From Leptodontidium sp. MPI-SDFR-AT-0119 (lineage: Eukaryota > Ascomycota > Leotiomycetes > Helotiales > Leptodontidiaceae): 64,000 bases of DNA. Location of the stretch: positions 434,001-498,000 of the forward strand of contig JAHLEZ010000026.1 of the NCBI GenBank assembly GCA_020726505.1. Reading direction: 5' to 3'. Numbering within the stretch: the first letter of the stretch is position 1; every line of letters starts with the position of its first letter. The notes beneath the pieces were generated by a model. It was not told the DNA's origin. It saw only the letters and a program-made list of their open reading frames with translations, and did not search any database. Below, piece after piece: positions 57,685 through 64,000 of this stretch. A program made the translations under genes and the position numbers.

Positions 57685-60600
57685 TCAGATCCGATCGCCT
57701 GCGGTCACCTCTTCCAAGCAGGAGGGTGGATCAAGGAGCCTTATTACATTTTCATGGTTATTTGCTCTTGCCCACGACAGCGGCGTCCGACCGTGTTGGT
57801 CCTTCGAGTCAATGTCGACCTCCCCGGTCTTAAGCAGCAGCTGGACCACGGCGTCGCGCCCCTTCCAAGCAGCCCTCAACAGCGGCGTCCGACTATGCTG
57901 GTCCTTCGAATTAATGTCGACCTTCCCCGTCGCGACCAACAGCTGGACCACGGCTTCGTGACCATTCTCAGCAGCCCACGACAGCGGCGTCCGACCGTAC
58001 TGGTCCTTTGAGTTAATGTCAACCTTCCCTGTCTTAAGCAGCAGCAGGACCACAGCCTCGTGCCCATTCTCAGCAGCCCTCAACAGCGGCGTCTGACCGT
58101 ACTGGTCCTTCAGGTCCAGATCGACCTTCCCCGTCGCGACTATCAGCTGGACCACAGCCTCGTGTCCCTTCTCAGCAGCCCACGAAAGTGGCGTCTGACC
58201 GTATCGGTCCTTCTGGTCCATACCGACCTTCCCTGTCTTAAGCAGCAGCAGGACCACAGCCTCGTGCCCATTCTCAGCAGCCCACAACAGTGGCGTCTGA
58301 CCGTTCTTGACCTTCTGGTACATATCGACCTTCCCTGTCTTAAGCAGCAGCAGGACCACGGCATCGTGCCCATTCTCAGCAGCCCACGACAGCGGCGTCC
58401 GACCGTTCTGGTCCTTCGAGTCTATGTCGACCTTCCCTGTCTTAAGCAGCAGCTGGACCACGGCCTCGTGCCCATTCTTAGCAGCCCTCAACAGCGGCGT
58501 CTGAATGTTCTGGTCCATCCAGTTAATATTGACCTTCCCTGTCTTAAGCAGCAGCTGGACCACAGCCTCGTGACCATTCTCAGCAGCCCACGACAGCGGC
58601 GTCAGGTCGTTCTTGACCTTCTGGTCCATATCGACCTTCCCTGTCTTAATAAGCAGTAGTACCACGGCATCGTGCCCATTCCAAGCAGCCCACGACAGCG
58701 GCGTCAGACCGTTCTTGACCTTCGAGTCAATGTCGACCTTCCTCGTCGCGACCAGCAGCTGGACCACGGCCTCGTGACCATTCTTAGCAGCCCACGATAG
58801 CGGCGTCCGACCGTTCTGGTCCTTCGAGTCAATGTCGACCTTCCCTGTCTTAAGCAGCAGCAGGACCACAGCCTCGTGCCCATTCTCAGCAGCCCTCAAG
58901 AGCGGCGTCCGACCGTTCTGGTCCTTCAGGTCCAAATCGACCTTCCCTGTTTTAAGCAGTAGTAGCACCACGGCCTCGTGCCCATTTTCAGCAGCCCACA
59001 ACAACGGCGTCTGACCGTTCTTGTCCTTCGAGTCTATGTCGACCTTCCCTGTCTTAAGCAGCAGCTGGACCACGGCATCGTGCCCTCCCTCCGCAGCCCA
59101 TGATAATGGCGTCCGACCGGATTGACTATCCTTCTGGTCCGGATCGATACCATCTTTCGCAAGTAGTAGGTCTAATACCGTATCGTACCCGTTCCCTGCC
59201 GCCCATGATAGCGGCGTCCGACCGTATTGGCTTTTCAGTGTATGCGGATGCTCTTTTCCAAACGCCATCTCATAGCCCTCTATTGCTTCTGGAAGCCTGA
59301 CTTCTGCCTTTTCATACTCTTCTAGGTCATCGAATATCATTGCAACGTTCCATGTTCTGGTCGCTTTATCCAAATGGCTTCCTAACTCTGTCTCTGAATG
59401 TTCTAACATCCAGTTGTTTGTTCGTATCATGGCTTCGTATTCTCCTAGATCTTGTAATTTCTCTAGGGAACTATCCCAGTTCCAGATAAGTAGAAAATCA
59501 TGCGGAAAGACCGTTATCGATCGTAAAAGCTTTGACCATTCGATATCTCCACTCTTGGTTAATTTGCTCTCTGGAAAAGCCGCAATTCTAACAATAGTAA
59601 AGTAATCCTTGCATGGTCGAATAATCATTGGCTTCGGAGCTCCTTGTAGAATGCAGAGGATATCACCCTCCCGGATGTGTTTCACTGAAGCCTGGAGGGT
59701 CCAGAGAGGGTGCCATTCCCTCTTGCATCCCAAGTGCTCTGACATATTCTTGAAAATAATATTGACCTTGTGTCTGTCATCGCTTTCTACTGACAAGACC
59801 TGGCCAAGAATACAGCCCTTGCCCTTAATTACTGCCCTCTCCTCATCGCCCCAAGTCTTCACATATACCTGCTTATAGAGGAGGAACTTGACAAGATCCT
59901 TGAAGAGCTTTTCCCACGGAACCTCGTAGTCAGGCAACAAGCCAGCTGTGCTGGGGTCATCAGAGCTCATGCCGAGCAAAGCATACACCTTGTCGACGGG
60001 TTTGGTAGCCTCGTGGGTATGGAACATATCTATCAGCTCGCCTAAGGGGCGTATATCTAGAGAGGCCCTGCCTGGCCAACTCATTGCGTGTTTTGGCCGG
60101 AAGGTTGCTCCCCTTATCAGGTAGGTTATTGAACGGGTCGAACTCTCTAAGTCTCGGCGGGCTTCGTAGAAACAATTTACACCTAAGCAGAAGGCGTACC
60201 CATCAATCCCCGTAGAACCACACATAATCAGGATGTGTCGAGCTGCGGCAACTTCTTGAAGTACCTAGAAAGAACTTTTAGTTATTTCTGCGTCTAGAGT
60301 CGAAACGTCTGCATACTTACCCAGATGCGCTGAAACCACGGTCGCTGAAGCAGCGCCAAAATTGCTTGCTGGATTGTTTTGTCGTCCAAAGAATCCGGAG
60401 ACCCATTATCTGCAGCAATGCGCATCCTTTCCAGCGCTGTATCACTATTTTCTGCAGTCTCTCCAAGCCAAACAAGTACACGAGTTGCTTTGCTATAGAT
60501 TTTCGCCATAAGCCGAACCTGTTGACCCTGTTCCTTCAAGTTTTCTTGGTTGATGCAAATAGCATCTATCCATAGAACTCGTTCCAAAGAGCGATCTCGA

Positions 60601-60866
60601 AGACGTAACAGCGCCGCGTGAAGGTTTTCCGTAACGTCCAAGTTTTGCTTGTCTATAGAGATAGAACGAGGCTTATCCGAACCGCCCCATGTGTAGGATA
60701 AAGCCTCGTACAGATGAGTCCCTTTGCCCGGATTGTGTAGACTGTACTCGAAAAGCTCGCATTGTATTTCGGTCCTCTCTGTGCTTTCGTTTTTATGTGG
60801 CATTAGGCGAAGCAAGCGAATACAGTCAGGCCCCAGCGAAAGCGAGGAATAATGGTACTGGGACAT
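57685..60866 (-). CDS. HET-TPR-ankyrin protein with 15 highly similar ankyrin repeats, 1041 residues
   Basis: Exons are 60866-60321 and 60264-57685 (intron GTAAGT..CTAG). The start MSQYHYSSLSLGPDCIRLLR is typical of HET proteins; an upstream in-frame extension to 61067 is not used. HET boxes: YEALSYTWGG at residues 53-62, WIDAICINQ at 99-107 and RPWFQRIWVLQEVAAARHIL across the splice, followed by KPVDKVYALLGM and LLPDYEVPWEKLF. Residues about 455-520 resemble kinesin-light-chain-type TPR (SHLDKATRTWNVAMIFDDLE, YEMAFGKEHPHTLKSQY). Ankyrin units fill about 525-1025, each 34 residues of the type GRTPLSWAAENGHEAVVQLL; the last is cut short. HET domains trigger regulated cell death when non-self is sensed, and highly identical repeats usually form the sensing end. 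No stop or frameshift: probably functional. Confidence 0.92.
57733..59235 (-). repeat. 102-bp tandem coding repeats (15 ankyrin units)
   Basis: Fourteen full units and one partial unit, almost all exactly 102 bp. Differences cluster at few codons: SW, LW or LR after TPL; E, K or W after AA; DAVV or EAVV; VQ or VL; KTGK or VATGK; and the DIDSKDQN-type loop. Units are too short to attract RIP, and none shows RIP-type decay. Confidence 0.95.
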
Positions 60867-61622
60867 GGTAAAAGAGCTCGTACATGGGGATTTAAACTTG
60901 TGGGTGCTGGATAATTTTACAGTACCAAGGGAAGAAAGGATGGCAGAGAGAGAGAGTCGTTGCACAGGACGACGAAACATGTCGTCTACGTTCAGCCCCA
61001 CGAGGCTAACTTTGGCGCCTCTTGGGCAGATTTGGGTGTAGCTGCATGAGCCACGTCGAGCTTGCATGCGAGGCTGTGACTGAGCATTTAGGCTTCAGAT
61101 GAAGAGCCGGAGATAAGAAGATAGGAGCTTGAAAATTTGGAATCCTCTGAAATGCTCTAGGCGGATACAATGCGGTTCGAATACGGCTTCAGACAGTAGA
61201 GTACTAGTAAGCCCAAACGGGGCCGTTCGATACCAACGGTATAAACTTACCGGCCTGAACCGCCAATTGTGAGTCAATCGATGTTCTGTGCCCAACGGGC
61301 GAGCAAATCAAAATCTCGCCTTTGCCGTTCCCTGCAGTGCGAAAGTGAGACGTACGGCAACTGAATGAACTACTGCTTGGTAACTTCATCAGCTGGACGA
61401 CCTCTACGCGATATCAATCGGTCAGAGAGCTTTTAGAGGCGCTGCGCGATGCTATCCGAGGTCATACTGTAAGCTATCTACTCGTTCGCAAGATCATTAC
61501 AGTAACCAAAATCGTTACTCGCTTTAATCCGAGCCGTCCTCGAGAAGCAACCTACTGTATTGTTTTCGTCAAAATAATTTTTGCTTCTGTAAAGGACGTC
61601 AGGAATGGTGGGGTCGAAAAGT

Positions 61623-61651
61623 GACCCGAACCGCTTCGTTCGATTCGGGTC
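61623..61651. repeat. 29-bp quasi-palindromic repeat, copy A
   Basis: GACCCGAA at the left and TTCGGGTC at the right form an 8-bp stem. The whole 29 bases recur at 61734-61762 with five differences. Confidence 0.75.
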
Positions 61652-61733
61652 TTGCCGCTAACCTCTGCTCCTCAGGCACGTCAGGCACCCGCAAGGGGAT
61701 GGTGTTAGCGCTCCTTGCTAGCGCAGGAACCAG

Positions 61734-61762
61734 GACCCGAATCGTTTCGTTCTATTCGGATC
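61734..61762. repeat. 29-bp quasi-palindromic repeat, copy B
   Basis: Direct repeat of 61623-61651, 24 of 29 bases identical; all but one of the differences are transitions. Confidence 0.75.
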
Positions 61763-62440
61763 CTCGCTACACCTCTTGAACGTCGACTCTCCATCATCTG
61801 CCACGCGGACCTTAGGCAGATGGCGATTCGAAAGGAGTCAAGGTCAGAAATGCCGTCTCTTAATCCATAATTGGATTTGGAATTGAACTCAGATGTGGAC
61901 AAGGTTAGGAATTGCTCTCTTGTTTCTGTTCTCTCCTAATGTCCTATAGGTACTGTACTCCCACAACCGATTCCTCGATCGACGGTGAAGCTGCCGGACA
62001 AGCAGAAAGCAGATGGGGGCAATCGCAGGCGGGCCAGATCCTCCCACCTCGGATGCTGCGAGATACAGGTCTTGGGCGCCTGCGAAAACCTGGGTGTGTC
62101 CCGACAGCACGCTGGTACTGACGACTTTATCGGAGGAACGAGGGCAGGATGGATCTAGAAATAGTCATAGAGGGACGCTATGGTGGCCGGCAATGGCGGC
62201 TGAGTTCAGCTTTGCAGAGAAGGACGGGTTGAGTGCAACGGTGAGCACTGCCTAGTCGAGGAGCATTTCCCATCCTCTCGTGTAGGGATCGCAGGTTGCT
62301 GGGTGCAAGTGAGAGAACGGAATGGAAACCACGGGGCTTTTGTCATGCAATGTGCATTTCCCTTGGCCTTGCGAGGATGGGCAATGATGGCCTGACAACT
62401 TTGAGAGGCAGATAGGAAACCACGGCCGGCAACGGGCGGC

Positions 62441-62448
62441 TATATAAA
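62441..62448 (+). promoter_or_regulatory. TATA box
   Basis: TATATAAA followed at about 30-60 bp by a C/A-rich start region and a 5' leader of fungal character, leading to ATG codons at 62561 (context CACCATGGC) and 62574. Confidence 0.5.
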
Positions 62449-62573
62449 TATTCAGTATTTTCCGCTTTGAAGTAGCAGTTCAGTCCAAGAAATCATCAAG
62501 TTTCCAACTCGAGGCCAATTCCATTTGTCTTCATCACTCACTTTCTGAGAGCCTTCACCATGGCGAGGAGGAG

Positions 62574-62879
62574 ATGGCAGCAGATGAGATAAGGCAGGAG
62601 GTACAGGAGCAGGAACTGGAAAAGGCCGACGATGATGACGATAGTGGGAAGCGCGAGCAGCGGGGAGAGAAGCGGCAGCACCAGGACGGAGGAATCAACA
62701 GTGGCATCCACCATTCCGAGAGCAGCAGCTATGGACATGACACAAATGACGATGGTGACGAGGAAGACGAGAACCTACGAAGCAGCGGAGACTGTTCCCA
62801 GCGTCGTCTGATATGCCTCCAACGCCTCCCCTTGAACGGAGCTCACCAAGGCCTTGCCTGGCACGGTCTCACAACGTGA
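62574..62879 (+). CDS. Possible small charged protein, 101 residues
   Basis: The frame opens with MAADEIRQEVQEQELEKADD and is rich in Asp, Glu, Gln and Arg. It follows a convincing TATA box and leader, but the first ATG of that leader (62561) opens a frame of only ten codons. The opposite strand carries an equally open hydrophobic frame (62538-62738). Which one, if any, is real cannot be decided from sequence alone. Confidence 0.25.
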   Translation: MAADEIRQEVQEQELEKADDDDDSGKREQRGEKRQHQDGGINSGIHHSESSSYGHDTNDDGDEEDENLRSSGDCSQRRLICLQRLPLNGAHQGLAWHGLTT

Positions 62880-63641
62880 AGCCATCCTCAACCACGCAAT
62901 TTGAGGTCGGCGGTGCGTAGTCCCAGACTGATCTGGCTCACCCACCCACGTCCGTAAATAACGACCACCACTACACCCCACCAAGCTCTCGCAGTCCCTC
63001 AGATACGCAGAAGTCGGCATCAGCCGCGGAGTATCAGGAATGGCCCTTCCAAGGTTTTCTAAAGCGCTTTACGATTGGCAAGCAGATCACATACAATCTC
63101 GAGTTCTCATTGCCACATATCCTTGAGCAATTGAGCCTCTCACGGAGCTGATGTTTTCTGAGGGGGGTGTTTGATGTCGTTGGGAGGTTGGCTTTTGTTT
63201 GTTGCGGGGTAGATATAGTGCAGAAGCTCGGTGCTTCTGCTACAGCTGAGAAACATAATCTCGATCAACGCCTTTGGCTGTGACGGAATTTGAGGTTGGT
63301 TGTGAAGGAGAGTTGTGGAGGAAAAGTTGTAGAGATGTCGGAGAAAGTGAACTGGACTTGGCGCCAAACGCGTCAGAGGCGTAGAATCAACTCCGCAGAT
63401 CTCCAAACTCCAGAAATGCGGTATTTGGGCCTTTTTGAATCGATACAAAATCTGCGACACGAATCTGGCATGGTGGTGGAGGTTGACTATTGTTTGTTGG
63501 TGTTGTGTTGAGGAAGAAAAGAGACGAGGCTCTAGCGATAGCTCAGAATAGTGGGGGGCATGCACATAAACCATCCTGCACCGTTTCTGCTGCTCGGTAA
63601 ACTCGGTCTCTACATATCAATCTTATCAGGACCTCTCGGAA

Positions 63642-63893
63642 ATGGATACCGTTCAGTGGTTTGCCGTGGTGCTTGCAGCCATTGCAGCCTTTTCTATTGT
63701 TTTCTACACGACGAGAATTTTAATTAGGTTTCTGGGTACTTGCACGACGTACACTCCTCGTCTCATCTCTTATGGCAGACCCATCAGCATTTGCCCTGTC
63801 ATCAAGCTCGTCCTCTGGAATGCTCCAGATCCCACACCCGGTGCGCGCTCCCGCCCTTGCAGCCCACGATCCAATGTAACTCATAGATCTTAA
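63642..63893 (+). CDS. Possible membrane-anchored protein start
   Basis: From ATG 63642 the frame reads MDTVQWFAVVLAAIAAFSIV followed by FYTTRILIRFLG, a convincing N-terminal membrane anchor with positive residues behind it. It then turns Pro/Arg-rich and stops at 63893; splicing to exons beyond the window is possible. N-terminal anchors of this kind are found on many ER enzymes. No catalytic motif is visible. Confidence 0.3.
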   Translation: MDTVQWFAVVLAAIAAFSIVFYTTRILIRFLGTCTTYTPRLISYGRPISICPVIKLVLWNAPDPTPGARSRPCSPRSNVTHRS

Positions 63894-64000
63894 GCATCAC
63901 GACAAAGCACGTTTCTTGGTCGCCGAGGGACATCAACTGGATACACCTAGCAGCTAATATCTGGTGTGCTTGCTTCTCATCTACCCAGAAACTCCCACAT

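Larger units (their letters stand above)
60867..63641. other. 2.8 kb with only weak gene candidates
   Basis: Upstream region of the HET gene, a pair of 29-bp quasi-palindromic repeats (61623 and 61734), a TATA box at 62441 and the doubtful short gene at 62574. A minus-strand ATG in good context (CACCACCATGCC, about 63472) opens a 32-codon frame only. Confidence 0.4.

Noticed and set aside
57754..58659. Long plus-strand open frames opposite the ankyrin array
   Set aside because: They are low-complexity echoes of the 102-bp repeat read on the other strand; the minus strand gives full ankyrin units.
62538..62738. Minus-strand 66-residue hydrophobic membrane protein
   Set aside because: It is the complement of an acidic-codon-rich stretch, and the visible TATA box and leader point the other way.

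Overview
The window is nuclear DNA of a filamentous ascomycete (Pezizomycotina). Genes carry short introns of about 45-110 nt with GTAAGT/GTATGT donors and CTAAC or CTGAC branch points. The families are typical of these fungi: C2H2 and Zn2Cys6 regulators, a WOPR fragment, a GH3-tail/GNAT protein, HET-domain proteins, a DUF7924 protein and small Cys-rich orphans. No bacterial operon, CRISPR array, rRNA or tRNA gene was found. I placed no species name on it.

The sequence alternates between decayed and intact blocks. Decayed blocks (about 1-15 kb, 22.47-27.95 kb and 51.65-54.6 kb) are full of TpA, and the premature stops are mostly TAG or TAA at places where CAG, CAA or TGG would fit. That is the signature of repeat-induced point mutation (RIP) or a similar C-to-T process. 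They hold two Zn2Cys6-type factor pseudogenes (1179-1915 and 3577-5830), two inverted copies of a Tad-like LINE (6962-12440 on + and 22466-27950 on -), a convergent pair of decayed genes of unknown function meeting at 13112-13115, and a kinase-like pseudogene near 52.2-52.9 kb.

Between the two LINE copies lies a mostly intact island: a possible secreted protein (15638-16635), two C2H2 zinc-finger genes (17532-18669 and 20001-22389) and a 71-residue Cys-rich protein (19144-19465). From 28 to 51 kb gene density is ordinary: a truncated WOPR protein, a 54-residue Cys-rich protein, the GH3-tail/tandem-GNAT gene, an AZF1-like C2H2 factor, a 72-residue acidic protein, a 700-residue unknown with an N-myristoylation motif, two related genes with an LLHxH motif, an aminoglycoside phosphotransferase-fold protein, the DUF7924 protein, a 150-bp MITE candidate and a four-membrane-span protein bracketed by 91-bp direct repeats.

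The last part, 54.8-61 kb, looks like an allorecognition island. It has two broken HET-family genes and an intact HET-TPR-ankyrin gene (57685-60866) whose 15 ankyrin units are near-identical 102-bp tandem repeats. The final 3 kb has only weak candidates. All gene models were built by eye from splice signals and frame continuity; none was checked against a database or transcripts.
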